From positions 111,947 through 175,946 of the forward strand of contig JAHCHE010000019.1 of assembly GCA_026129905.1 (NCBI GenBank): a DNA stretch of 64,000 nucleotides, in the 5' to 3' direction. Positions 56,456 to 64,000 of this stretch are shown piece after piece. The stretch comes from Bryobacteraceae bacterium (GTDB lineage: Bacteria > Acidobacteriota > Terriglobia > Bryobacterales > Bryobacteraceae). Under the pieces are notes generated by a model, which was given only the letters and a program-made list of their open reading frames with translations, was not told where the DNA came from and ran no database searches. Positions within the stretch are counted from its first letter, which is position 1. Each line of letters starts with the position of its first letter. The position numbers and the translations under genes are program-made.

Positions 56456-57055
56456 ATGGCTGGCTTGAGAACGGCTCTGTCGGTCTTCCTCCTCCTGGTC
56501 TCCACCGCCGCCTTGCGCGGGCAGTCGGAGTTCCTGCTGCACTACCAGGCGCTCGAGCGGATACTGGCCAACCAGGCGTTCACGCGCCAGGGACGTCTCT
56601 ATCTTCGCGGCGATCCGGACGCGCGGTGCAGTTACGCCTACTTGCAAAGCCCGAAGGTCAGTTCGGAAAGCGGGAAGCTCCGGATCCGGGCGGCTTTCAG
56701 CGGACGGTCCGCGCTCGACCTGTTCGGACGGTGCGTCGGCGTGGGCGATTCGTTCGACCTTGTACTGCTGGCCATCCCCTACGTGCGCGACGGCAGCCTG
56801 CGGCTGCGCGAGGTCTCGGTGGCCTGCGAGGCCGACGGCATGTACCCGCGCGCAGTCTGCCTGTCGATTGCGCGAAGCCTCGAGCGCGATTTCCGGCACG
56901 ACCTCCGCGCCACCGCCGAACGGATGCTCGGGCAGGACTGCTCCGTTCCCATGCCGCTGTTTCAACGCGAGCTGGAACGATTCGAGGTCACCGACATACG
57001 CATCCACCCGGAAGGCGTCGTCCTCGCGCTCCGGTTCCGCCTGGCGCTCAAGTAG
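56456..57055 (+). CDS. Secreted protein of unknown function
   Basis: This 199-residue protein has a signal peptide (LRTALSVFLLLVSTAALRGQ). The mature part has a helical start (FLLHYQALERILANQAFTRQG) and then beta strands (RLYLRGDPDARCSYAYLQ; LRIRAAFSGRSALDLFGRCV). A second half ends EVTDIRIHPEGVVLALRFRLALK, which recalls lipid-binding BPI/DUF4403-like folds, but this is a weak impression. Three Cys pairs are possible. Its stop directly abuts the stop of the convergent TPR protein gene. Confidence 0.72.
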   Translation: MAGLRTALSVFLLLVSTAALRGQSEFLLHYQALERILANQAFTRQGRLYLRGDPDARCSYAYLQSPKVSSESGKLRIRAAFSGRSALDLFGRCVGVGDSFDLVLLAIPYVRDGSLRLREVSVACEADGMYPRAVCLSIARSLERDFRHDLRATAERMLGQDCSVPMPLFQRELERFEVTDIRIHPEGVVLALRFRLALK

Positions 57056-58768
57056 TCAGCGAAAGTGGATGGCGGTCACCTCGCCGGCGGTCTGCTTCCC
57101 GGCGTCCGGGCGGGCGATGTACTCCACCACGATCGGCAGGTTCTTCTGCCGGCCGCAGGAGAACTCGAACGTCAGCGAAGAGGCGTTTTCGAGGAGGACC
57201 TCGCCGGGGTTGGCGACGTATAGCTCGACAAGTTCTCCGCCGGCGCGGACGTGAAAGCGCGCGGCTTTCCCCAGGCAGTCGATCTGCTCGAGCGTTCCCT
57301 CGATGCGGCGGTCGCCCTTTGGATTCGACCAGCTCGGGGGCGTGACCACCGCGGCGCGGGCGGGCGCGCGCACCGGCGGCGGCGCCTCGGCGAGTCGGAT
57401 CGCGGCCCGGGCCATTTCGGCCTCCTGCTCGGTGACGGCCGCTTCCAAGGCACGGCGAGCGGCCCGGCGCGCCAACTCTCCGCGGCCCGATTCGTGACAG
57501 GCCAGCGCCAGCGCGTGCCAGAAGTTCGCCTGCCTCGGCAGGATCGCAGCGGCGCGCCGCAGCGATTCGACGGCCTTCTCCGGCTCGCCCGCGGCGGACG
57601 CCATCACGCCAAGCAGGAAGTGCGCCTCGGCGTAGTTGGGGTTCAGCTCGACGGTTTTGCGAAGCTGCCCGGCGACGTCATCCGTTGGCGCTCCCGTTTC
57701 GCGAAGCAGCATGGCGTACTCGAAGTAGGTGGATGCCCGGCTGCTGCCCAGGCGGATCGCCTGCTCAAGGTGTCCCTTCGCGGCGTCGAAGTCGCGGCGG
57801 CTCATCGCCACCATGCCGCGCGCCGTTTCGATCTCGACGGTGCTTCCCCGCTCCGCCGCCAGTTTCCGCAAGGCCCGCTCGCTCATGTCCCACAGGCCGA
57901 GTTGCAGTTGCAGGTCGGTCAACGCCAGCTCGGCCTGGTTTTCATCCAGCGGGGCGATCTCGACGGCCACCTCGGCCGGCGCCGTCCACCCGGTTTCCAC
58001 CTGGGGCCAACGCCCCAACGAAACGTAGCTCCGCAGATCCCGCAGCGCCTCGGCAAGCGGCCTGCCGAACGCGGCGGTGAACGCTTCGCCCGCCGGGGCG
58101 CCGTCCGCAATCCTGGCTGCGTAGTCCGCCAGCCGCTCGCGGTACTTCGGAGCGAAGTGCAGCATGTGGACCAGCGCCCAGCTCTGGGCGTAGAAGACGC
58201 CGACGCGCTCGTGGTCGTCGTAGACTTTCGCGTCGCGCCCAATGGCGGCCAGCGCCCCGGCGTCCAGCCATTGGGAGGCGGCCAACGTCCGGATGTGCGA
58301 TGCGATAGGTTTGCCGGCGATGAGCCGGTCCCGCAGGGGCTCGACGGTGGAGTAGAATTCCGCGAGGCCTTCTTCAAACCACTTCGGCAGCCGCGCCGAA
58401 GTGTGGTTCAGCGCCAGGTGAATGTACTCGTGATATGCGATGCGCCGCCAGGCTTCCCCGTCGAGCAGGACGATATCGTTGCGCTCCGGCCCTCCCTGGT
58501 AGAAGCCCTTGACGGACCGCGACGGGCGGTAGACGCCGAAGTCCCTCTCGGACGCGAACAGGTAGATGCGCGTCGGCAGCGGCGGTTCGCGCGGGTCGCC
58601 CCGGAGATCGTGGAACGCGTGGCGGATCTGCTCGAGGCTCAGCAGCGTGCGCCGTCCGGCCTTCTCGCCCGCGTCGGTGTACAGCTCGAAATGCGGCGAT
58701 TCCAGCCGGAGCCAGGCGGCGGCCGCCGGCAGAGCGGCAAGCCAGAGCATGACGGCGAAGCGTTGCAT
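57056..58768 (-). CDS. Secreted gluzincin-like (peptidase MA/DUF1570-type) protein with TPR repeats
   Basis: This 570-residue protein has a signal peptide (MLWLAALPAAAAW). A peptidase-MA-like domain has H113-EYI-H117 and Glu137 in WFEEGLAEFYS, preceded by TRIYLFASERDFGVYR. This is the DUF1570 arrangement. After about residue 260 come TPR units, such as ATYFEYAMLLRETGAPTDDV, AEAHFLLGVMASAAGEPEKA and FWHALALACHESGRGELARR. The last 100 residues form a separate beta domain. It is likely a periplasmic zinc peptidase or a scaffold derived from one; the zinc ligands are complete. Confidence 0.87.
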   Translation of the reverse strand: MQRFAVMLWLAALPAAAAWLRLESPHFELYTDAGEKAGRRTLLSLEQIRHAFHDLRGDPREPPLPTRIYLFASERDFGVYRPSRSVKGFYQGGPERNDIVLLDGEAWRRIAYHEYIHLALNHTSARLPKWFEEGLAEFYSTVEPLRDRLIAGKPIASHIRTLAASQWLDAGALAAIGRDAKVYDDHERVGVFYAQSWALVHMLHFAPKYRERLADYAARIADGAPAGEAFTAAFGRPLAEALRDLRSYVSLGRWPQVETGWTAPAEVAVEIAPLDENQAELALTDLQLQLGLWDMSERALRKLAAERGSTVEIETARGMVAMSRRDFDAAKGHLEQAIRLGSSRASTYFEYAMLLRETGAPTDDVAGQLRKTVELNPNYAEAHFLLGVMASAAGEPEKAVESLRRAAAILPRQANFWHALALACHESGRGELARRAARRALEAAVTEQEAEMARAAIRLAEAPPPVRAPARAAVVTPPSWSNPKGDRRIEGTLEQIDCLGKAARFHVRAGGELVELYVANPGEVLLENASSLTFEFSCGRQKNLPIVVEYIARPDAGKQTAGEVTAIHFR

Positions 58769-58836
58769 GAGACGCGCGGCGTACCTCCATTCTAAGTAGC
58801 GAGCCGAGATCGGGCGCGGGTTTCGCGGCGGGGACG

Positions 58837-59202
58837 TTAAAGCTCCCAGATCCGGAACACGTGCTGGTGTTCGGTCATGTCGACGCGCGCGCCGCGAAAG
58901 CGGACGCCTTCCAGCTCCAGCCGCATACGCTGCTCGTGGGCCATTTCGCGTTGGAGGCGGATCGCGCCGCCGGCGCCCACCACGCGCTGCCAGGGCAGCG
59001 AGCGGCCCGCCTTGCGAAGGACCTGAACCACCTGCCGGTGATAGAGCGGATATCCGGCGGCGGCGGCGACCTGTGAGTAGGTTGCAACCTTGCCGCGGGG
59101 GATCTGCCGGATCGCCCTTCGAATCGCCGCGTCGCGGGCCTCCGACGCCGGGGCCTTGAGCAGGCGCCTCGTCACGGCAACGGGCGTGGGACTTCTCCTC
59201 AT
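58837..59202 (-). CDS. Alkyltransferase-like (ATL) DNA repair protein
   Basis: The start at 59202 is chosen; a longer start would overlap the ROK gene. The 121-residue protein is the DNA-binding domain of the MGMT family: IPRGKVATYSQVAAAAGYP, the HRQVVQVLRKAG recognition helix and the active-site position LPWQRVVGAGGAI. The usual PCHRV cysteine is replaced by Trp71 (PWQRV), as in ATL proteins. These bind O6-alkylguanine and hand the lesion to nucleotide excision repair rather than removing the alkyl group. It lies 7 bp behind the ROK gene. Confidence 0.88.
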   Translation of the reverse strand: MRRSPTPVAVTRRLLKAPASEARDAAIRRAIRQIPRGKVATYSQVAAAAGYPLYHRQVVQVLRKAGRSLPWQRVVGAGGAIRLQREMAHEQRMRLELEGVRFRGARVDMTEHQHVFRIWEL

Positions 59203-59209
59203 GGCGGGA

Positions 59210-60139
59210 CTAACGCTCGATCGTCTCGATGGCCACGGCCGCCGCGCCAAGGACGCCGGCGAAGTAGCCGAGGTCCGAGTAGCGGAGCTCGATGCGGCGC
59301 TGCGGCCAGGCGGTGACCTCTCGGGAAAGTTCGGCGCGCAGCTCGTCGAGAAGGAGAAGGTTGTCCTGCGTCAACCCGCCGGCCAGGATAATGAGCGGCG
59401 AGTCGAGCAGATGGACGATACCGGCGAGACCCGCGCCGAGATAGTGGGCGTACATGCGGATCGCCTCGCGCGCCGTCGCGTCGCCTTCATTGGCGGCGCG
59501 GATCACGTCCTCGGCGCCGCGGCCGCCGCCGTCATAGCGGGCCAGCGCCGCCGCGTTCGCGTAAACCTCGAGACAACCTTTGCGCCCGCACGTGCACGGC
59601 AGGCCGTCCGCGACCAGGGTGACGTGGCCGATCGCATTGGCGAAGAAATGCGGTCCGCGATGCAGGCGTCCTCCGATGTAGCAGCCGCCGCCGACGCCGG
59701 TCCCGAGGGTGACGCAAACGAAATCCTCCGCGTCGCGCGCGGCGCCGAAGTACTTTTCGGCCACGGCCAGGGCATTCGCGTCGTTCTCCACCGCCACCGG
59801 CACGCCGGCAATGGGCCGGAGTTCGTCGGCAACCGGCGCGCCGGTCCAGCCTGGGAGGTTTTCCGTGGCATAGGCCACGGCGCCCGTGTGCGGATTCACC
59901 CAACCCGCGGTGGCAATGCCCAGCGCGACGGGAGCGACTTCTGCCTGGCGGGCCTGCTCGATCGCGGCCCGCGCAACTTGCTTCAGGTGACTGAGCAACG
60001 CCTCCCTGCCGGCGGCCGCGGGCGTGGGGGCCACGGATTGGGAAACCAGGACGCCGTCGCGGCGGACGACGCCGTATTTCGTGTTGGTGGCCCCGAGGTC
60101 GATGGCGAGGAAATGGCGGTCGTTGCCTGGCGTCGTCAT
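59210..60139 (-). CDS. ROK-family sugar kinase
   Basis: The ATG at 60139 overlaps the rhaT stop (ATGA) and places the ATP motif FLAIDLGATNTKYGVV at the N-terminus. The 309-residue protein has the catalytic Asp in VAVENDANALAVAEK and the phosphate loop TLGTGVGGGCYIGG. The ROK zinc site is complete: GHVTLVADGLPCTCGRKGCLE with three Cys and the preceding His. It lacks an HTH domain, so it is a kinase rather than a repressor. Glucose or N-acetylhexosamine are usual substrates. Coupling to a RhaT-like transporter suggests it phosphorylates the imported sugar. Confidence 0.92.
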   Translation of the reverse strand: MTTPGNDRHFLAIDLGATNTKYGVVRRDGVLVSQSVAPTPAAAGREALLSHLKQVARAAIEQARQAEVAPVALGIATAGWVNPHTGAVAYATENLPGWTGAPVADELRPIAGVPVAVENDANALAVAEKYFGAARDAEDFVCVTLGTGVGGGCYIGGRLHRGPHFFANAIGHVTLVADGLPCTCGRKGCLEVYANAAALARYDGGGRGAEDVIRAANEGDATAREAIRMYAHYLGAGLAGIVHLLDSPLIILAGGLTQDNLLLLDELRAELSREVTAWPQRRIELRYSDLGYFAGVLGAAAVAIETIER

Positions 60140-61149
60140 GCTGGGCCCAGCGCGCTCGAGATCGCACACAACACAATCGCCACCAGCAACGTTCCGATGC
60201 CGGCGGCCATAAGGCGCCGCGATTGTGGAGGCGCCGTCTTCCATTCTCCCAACAGCACGCCCATGGAGTTGGCCACCACCAGCCCGACGGCGAGGCTGAG
60301 GGGCCAGCCGATGGAGGGGCCGATCGCGCCCAGCCTTGGCGTCGCGGCGCCGTAGAGGAAGATGCTGCCGCCCCACAGCAGGCCCATCGCGATGCCGAGG
60401 CTCCAGGACCGGCCCGGCTCGGACTTGAAAAACAGCGGGACCGTGCCGTTCCTGCGAAGCAAGTACGCGCAATAGGCGATGTTGGGTATGGCGCCGCCTC
60501 CGAGCATCAGCAGCCAGATGACGTTGGTGGCGGCAAAGCGGCTGAAGCCGAGGCGCTCCCCGGCGTCGGCGATCGGCAGCGCGAGACTGTAGCCGATGTT
60601 GAATACCGCGGACATGATGCCCGCGGCGACGCACAACGCGTACGCGGCGACAAGTCCAGAGCCTTGCGTCCGGGCCGGGGCGCTCCGTTCGCGGCGCTTG
60701 CCGGCTTCGCCGCACAGCCAGACGCCGACCAGGAACGTGGCGACGCCGAGGAACAGCGCCGCCTGGCTACGGTCGAACCGCAGGTTGCCGCCGATGATGA
60801 GCGGAACGAGTGAACCGAGCGCGGAACTCAGGCCAATGACCAGGCTGTTGGCCAGCGAGACGCCCAGCCGGTGCACGCTGAGGCCGAAGAAGATGGCTCC
60901 AAAGCCCCAGGCGAAGCCAAAGGTGAAGGCGTACGCGACCGGCGCGGCGGGGGAGGCTTCCAGTACGGGACCGCTGTCGCCCGAAGCGATCAGGATGGGC
61001 ATGGCGAGGCACGCGACGAGTATGAAGACGAGCCAGATGTTCTCCCAATTCCACCGCCTGATCAATTTCATCGGCGTGGTAAAAAGGCCGTTGCCCATGC
61101 CGGAGGCGACGGCGAGCAGGAGACCGGCGGCGAGTTCAGGTTGGTTCAC
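60136..61149 (-). CDS. rhaT: RhaT-like sugar:proton symporter
   Basis: This 337-residue, ten-span protein has the RhaT signature start: GLLLAVASGMGNGLFTTPMK followed by RRWNWENIWLVFILVACL. It also has FAWGFGAIFFGLSVHRLGVS, SSALGSLVPLIIGG and the final GWPLSLAVGLVVANSMGVLLGEWK. RhaT imports L-rhamnose with H+, but related proteins in Acidobacteria and Bacteroidetes may carry other sugars. No rhamnose catabolic genes are nearby, and the coupled gene is a ROK kinase. The sugar is therefore uncertain. Confidence 0.88.
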   Translation of the reverse strand: MNQPELAAGLLLAVASGMGNGLFTTPMKLIRRWNWENIWLVFILVACLAMPILIASGDSGPVLEASPAAPVAYAFTFGFAWGFGAIFFGLSVHRLGVSLANSLVIGLSSALGSLVPLIIGGNLRFDRSQAALFLGVATFLVGVWLCGEAGKRRERSAPARTQGSGLVAAYALCVAAGIMSAVFNIGYSLALPIADAGERLGFSRFAATNVIWLLMLGGGAIPNIAYCAYLLRRNGTVPLFFKSEPGRSWSLGIAMGLLWGGSIFLYGAATPRLGAIGPSIGWPLSLAVGLVVANSMGVLLGEWKTAPPQSRRLMAAGIGTLLVAIVLCAISSALGPA

Positions 61150-61391
61150 CGTCCGCTCACGATATCACAGCCGCCGGCGAAGGCGGCGAGGTATGATTCG
61201 TTTCCGATCTCGAACTCCGGCTTTCACAAGGCAAGAACGCAAAAGAGGCGGTCGTGGACTTTTGCAGCAGTGTCCGATTTTGGGATTGGGTTCGAATTGC
61301 TATTTTTGCACAAAGAAGACCGCGACTCGGCGGCTTTGTCGGAAGCTCGTGAATGGTTAAACAAGCCGCTTCATAATGATAGATCGCTGAA

Positions 61392-62709
61392 CACTGCTGT
61401 CCGGCTATAAGTTGAATAGAATCAACTGATTAGAGGAATCACCCGAATTTTCTCGGGAGTCGGATGGCTGGAGTGCCTGTAAAATGGGTGTTTTCTCGAA
61501 GAGCGTCACGCTCAAAATCTGTAGAATTTGGTAGAGGCTGACTTCGAGCCCCAGGCGCTTGCGAACGATGGCCACCAGCACGTAAACCGAGACCGCGATC
61601 CAGATTTGGGTCTTCACGGCGTTCTCACTCGTGCCATAGAATGCCTTGATCCGCAGGTGCTGTTTGATCCACTTGAAGAACAACTCCACCTGCCAGCGAG
61701 ACTTGTAGATCTTCGCGATGGTAGTCGCTGGAAGAGTGAAGTTGTTCGTGAGAAACTTCAGCCGCTTGTTCGTTTCCTGGTCGAGATAAGTGACTCGCCG
61801 CAGCGGGTCCGGATACGCCTTGGCGGATTCAATGGCCGTCAGGATCACCGTGTGATCGGATCGTACCCCTGTCGCCTTGTCCGCCGGGTGCGAATAGCGG
61901 CGCTGTAATAAGACGTTCTCCTTCGTGCGGACCACAAAAAAGGCCAAGCACAAAGTGAACACGAAAAGACGATCGAAATCGAGGTAACCCCGATCCATGA
62001 CATAGAAGGCCCCGGCTTCCGGGACGATTTCGTCGAGGATGTTGACGTCATGCACCGCGCCCTCGGTGATGCGGATAAACGTGGGGATGTTGCCGTGCAG
62101 GTCCAGCAGCGTGTGCATCTTGACGGCCGCTTTGTGTTTCCGGAATCTGGCCCAGGGAAACAGCGAGAGACACAGGTCAATCGTGGTCGAGTCCAGCGCA
62201 TATAGACTTTGATCCAACTCAACGCCGATCGGGTCGGACGTATAGAGCGGTCGGGCGATGCGGATCAGGATCTGGGCGAAGTCGGCGTAGATTCGCCAGT
62301 CATGCGTGTCATTCGCATCGGCCAGCGTAGAGCGCGCCACACGGCCGTGAAAACCCATATGGTAGAGCTTGCCGCCCAGAGAGCGCAGACATGCTTCGAT
62401 GTCGCGGAGGCCCTCCCGGTAAGTCAGTTGGGCGAATGCCATTGCCAGATACTGATCCCAGCAGGAGAAGCCTCGCGGCCGTGCATCGCCGCCGTACCGA
62501 GCCACGCAACGCCGAAACTCGCGATCGGGCAGGAAGCTCAGCAACTGAGAGAAGACGGTACGGCCTTGGTTCACGCACCATTGTTGCGCGCCCTGGCGCC
62601 GGCTTTCGAACCGGCCGCCGTTCAAATCGCGGCAAGCCAAATCCGCCCGTAAGCATCAGCAGGGAAAGGAGTTCGCGACTTGACGGATGGTGTTAGCCGG
62701 ACAGTAGTG
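61392..62709 (-). mobile_element. IS4-family insertion sequence, 1,318 bp
   Basis: The ends are 16-bp inverted repeats, CACTGCTGTCCGGCTA (61392-61407) and the complement of CACTACTGTCCGGCTA (62694-62709), with 15 of 16 bases matching. They are flanked by a perfect 9-bp direct repeat, ATCGCTGAA, at 61383-61391 and 62710-62718. A single transposase gene fills the element. It is complete and, with its perfect duplication, probably recent. Confidence 0.95.
61405..62640 (-). CDS. IS4-family DDE transposase
   Basis: The frame from a TTG at 62640 gives 411 residues; a GTG at 62574 (then NQGRTVFSQLLSFLP) is an equally good start. An N-terminal DNA-binding domain (FSCWDQYLAMAFAQLTYREG) precedes the RNase-H-like catalytic core. 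The core has D in ALDSTTIDLCLSLFPWA, D in YVMDRGYLDFDRLF, and E in the IS4 signature Y-KS-R-WQV-E-LFFKWI-K. All DDE residues and the YREK spacing (Y2R3E6K) are intact, so it is predicted to be active. The stop overlaps the left terminal repeat. Confidence 0.95.
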   Translation of the reverse strand: MACRDLNGGRFESRRQGAQQWCVNQGRTVFSQLLSFLPDREFRRCVARYGGDARPRGFSCWDQYLAMAFAQLTYREGLRDIEACLRSLGGKLYHMGFHGRVARSTLADANDTHDWRIYADFAQILIRIARPLYTSDPIGVELDQSLYALDSTTIDLCLSLFPWARFRKHKAAVKMHTLLDLHGNIPTFIRITEGAVHDVNILDEIVPEAGAFYVMDRGYLDFDRLFVFTLCLAFFVVRTKENVLLQRRYSHPADKATGVRSDHTVILTAIESAKAYPDPLRRVTYLDQETNKRLKFLTNNFTLPATTIAKIYKSRWQVELFFKWIKQHLRIKAFYGTSENAVKTQIWIAVSVYVLVAIVRKRLGLEVSLYQILQILSVTLFEKTPILQALQPSDSRENSGDSSNQLILFNL

Positions 62710-63187
62710 ATCGCTGAACGATGAAAACTATCGGGACGAGCCGCCACGAAACCGGCGCCGGCCGAATGCGTTGCATTCCACGACAGTGTTCGATTTTGGG
62801 ATTGGCTTCGAATTGTTGTTTTTGATGCGCGGAATTCGGCCGGCGGCGACGTGAACGAGAGTTCAGTTTTCAAAGACCGAGGCTCGTGAGACAACACGCC
62901 GAGCCGCAGCCATTGTAGCCTGCGGCCAGTGGGCATTCCCGTTTCGGCCGCTGGAGCATGGCTTGTAAGCTGCTGAAACCATGGGAGCAACCAACGGAGG
63001 AGCGGCCGCTGGACGCCTAGTGACTGGACCTCCGGTCGGCTTGGGCGCCGCTTCAGGAGCGGAAAACGCTTCCCGCTGTTGAATCTTGATACCTGTAGCT
63101 ATCGGAGGAATAGAATCGAAGAATAACAGTTCCGAACTGCGGTGCGGCAGGTTGGCCGAGGCAACGTGCGGGATGATTGGCAATTGG

Positions 63188-63232
63188 CCGGGCGGCGGTT
63201 GGGAACCGCCGCGCAGGATGAGATCCTGCCCC
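63188..63232 (-). repeat. REP-like double hairpin, uninterrupted copy
   Basis: On the minus strand it reads GGGGCAGGATCTCATCCTGC and then the stem GGCGGTT-CCC-AACCGCC. It is the same element as 9570-9626 but without the 12-bp duplication and in the opposite orientation. The remaining sequence from 63028 to 63187 holds nothing I can name. Confidence 0.75.
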
Positions 63233-63292
63233 ACGTGTCAAACTGGCGCGTGACGGTGACGATGCGCGCCGGCCGTCGGGTAAACTGAGCGC

Positions 63293-64000
63293 GTGTCCGG
63301 ACGGTGGCTGAACCTCAAGATCCTCGAGATCGGGGAGTTCTGTCTGTTTAAACGGAACTTTGCCGATCAGACAACATTGATGTTCACCGGAGATAGCGAT
63401 CGCACCGTCCAGGGACTCGACTATCTTTCATTCAGCCCCGGGATGCTGCCGGGCTTGTTGCGGTCGTTGCGCCGTGAACACTGGGATATCGTCGTATGCT
63501 ATCCGCCGGCCAGGACGCTGTGGGATTGCCGGCAAGCGCCGGCGCGCGGGGCCATCGATCTCGTGCGACGGGTGGAGGCGTTTCGACCCCTGGGCACGTA
63601 CGCGATACGCGCGTTCAGGAGGAGGCTGGAGGGCCGCCTGGTGGTGCTGGATTACAATGACGAGGCGACGATTCCTACACCCGCCCTTCCTCTGCTGGAC
63701 GCCTGCAACGCTTACTTCAAGCGCGAATTGCCCACCGACTTCGCCAAAGCTTTCCGCGCCGCCGCGCGGCGCTATCGAACGCCGGGCGATGTCGTCGTGG
63801 ATCCCTTCTTTCAGCGAAACGTACACAAGCTGAGGCCAATCTCCGCCGCCGTGCCCGAGAGCGTGGCGCGCCGCGCCCAGGAGGCCAGAGGCGAGAAAAC
63901 GACGGATCTCTTTTTCGCGGGCTCGACAGTGAATTCCACCGTGCGCTCCCGCGGCTTCGAACTGTTGAAGGCGCTACAGGGACAGGGATACGTATTGGAC
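63293..64000 (+). CDS. Putative glycosyltransferase, N-terminal part (runs off the window)
   Basis: From a GTG at 63293 the frame is open for 236 codons to the window edge (SGRWLNLKILEIGEF..). It contains FKRNFADQTTLMFTGDSDRT, LDACNAYFKRELPTDFAKAF and, near the edge, TTDLFFAGSTVNSTVRSRGF. The 'AYFKREL' segment followed by an (L/I)FFAG...R....L.AL.. segment is the pattern of GT1/exostosin-like glycosyltransferases that act on surface glycans. No signal peptide is present. No Shine-Dalgarno is evident at the GTG; an ATG at 63379 is an alternative. The catalytic half is outside the window. Confidence 0.6.
   Translation, partial: MSGRWLNLKILEIGEFCLFKRNFADQTTLMFTGDSDRTVQGLDYLSFSPGMLPGLLRSLRREHWDIVVCYPPARTLWDCRQAPARGAIDLVRRVEAFRPLGTYAIRAFRRRLEGRLVVLDYNDEATIPTPALPLLDACNAYFKRELPTDFAKAFRAAARRYRTPGDVVVDPFFQRNVHKLRPISAAVPESVARRAQEARGEKTTDLFFAGSTVNSTVRSRGFELLKALQGQGYVLD

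Larger units (their letters stand above)
61268..63027 (+). repeat. Composite dispersed repeat, unit 2, split by the IS
   Basis: Core copies are at 61271-61308 and 62787-62824, 1,516 bp apart. Removing the IS and one 9-bp target duplicate (1,327 bp) leaves 189 bp, against 190 bp in unit 1 at 22733-23170. The unit is then 433 bp, against 438. GCCACGAAAC before the second core and GTGACTGG at the end also match. The match starts at CAGTG in both. Confidence 0.82.

Overview
The window is GC-rich bacterial chromosome and most resembles an Acidobacteriota of the Solibacter/Bryobacter type. That is an inference from style: a secreted M36 peptidase ending in the TIGR03437-type C-terminal domain, BACON modules, many exported proteins of unknown function, a PQQ dehydrogenase with its cytochrome, short double-hairpin intergenic repeats, and frequent 4-bp ATGA gene overlaps. 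No rRNA, phage, CRISPR array or replication origin was seen; there is one tRNA (His).

Layout. 1-4.8 kb: an M16 zinc-peptidase pair (the first member cut by the window edge, the second catalytically dead and fused to a LolA-like domain), a LolA-like secreted protein and a DMT exporter. 4.9-9.5 kb: a ricin-type lectin, an AhpD-like protein, a DJ-1/PfpI protein, and a PQQ dehydrogenase with a dihaem cytochrome. 9.6-12.9 kb: an OmpA-like protein, a secreted beta-propeller-like protein and a decayed BBE-type flavoenzyme. 13-14.9 kb: a GH51 arabinofuranosidase. 15-18.6 kb: a four-gene ABC-2 transporter. 18.6-21.1 kb: an Nramp-like metal transporter next to a soluble PRC-barrel/MgtE-N/CBS protein. 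21.2-22.7 kb: a pentapeptide-repeat protein and a sugar isomerase-like protein.

22.7-35.4 kb is the accessory heart of the window. A 1.3-kb stretch of dispersed repeats and palindromes leads to a strong sigma70-type promoter, a small secreted protein and a 7.4-kb Sec-exported RHS/YD-repeat gene. That gene carries one frameshift near its start and an internal 825-bp tandem duplication (lectin-like plus BACON). Its C-terminal tip has an HEXXH motif. Behind it lie an exported lipoprotein, a promoterless second RHS core (828-bp repeat) with a different HEXXH tip, another exported protein containing a G9 tract, and a third, broken core. It looks like an RHS tip-switching locus whose tips are predicted metallopeptidases and whose tips are each followed by an exported protein.

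35.4-49 kb is mostly housekeeping: a D-2-hydroxyacid dehydrogenase with a signal peptide, fabG, ubiD, a DAACS symporter, tRNA-His, then a compact aromatic amino-acid operon trpC-trpF-trpB-trpA-chorismate mutase-aroF-tyrA, followed by a Ser/Thr kinase with a TPR-rich extracytoplasmic half. 49-61.1 kb: the M36 peptidase, a GH-like secreted protein, an AEC transporter, a gluzincin/TPR protein, an alkyltransferase-like protein, a ROK kinase and RhaT. 61.2-63.3 kb: an IS4-family element (1,318 bp, 9-bp target duplication) inserted into a second copy of the ~435-bp composite repeat found at 22.7 kb. The window ends inside a probable glycosyltransferase gene.
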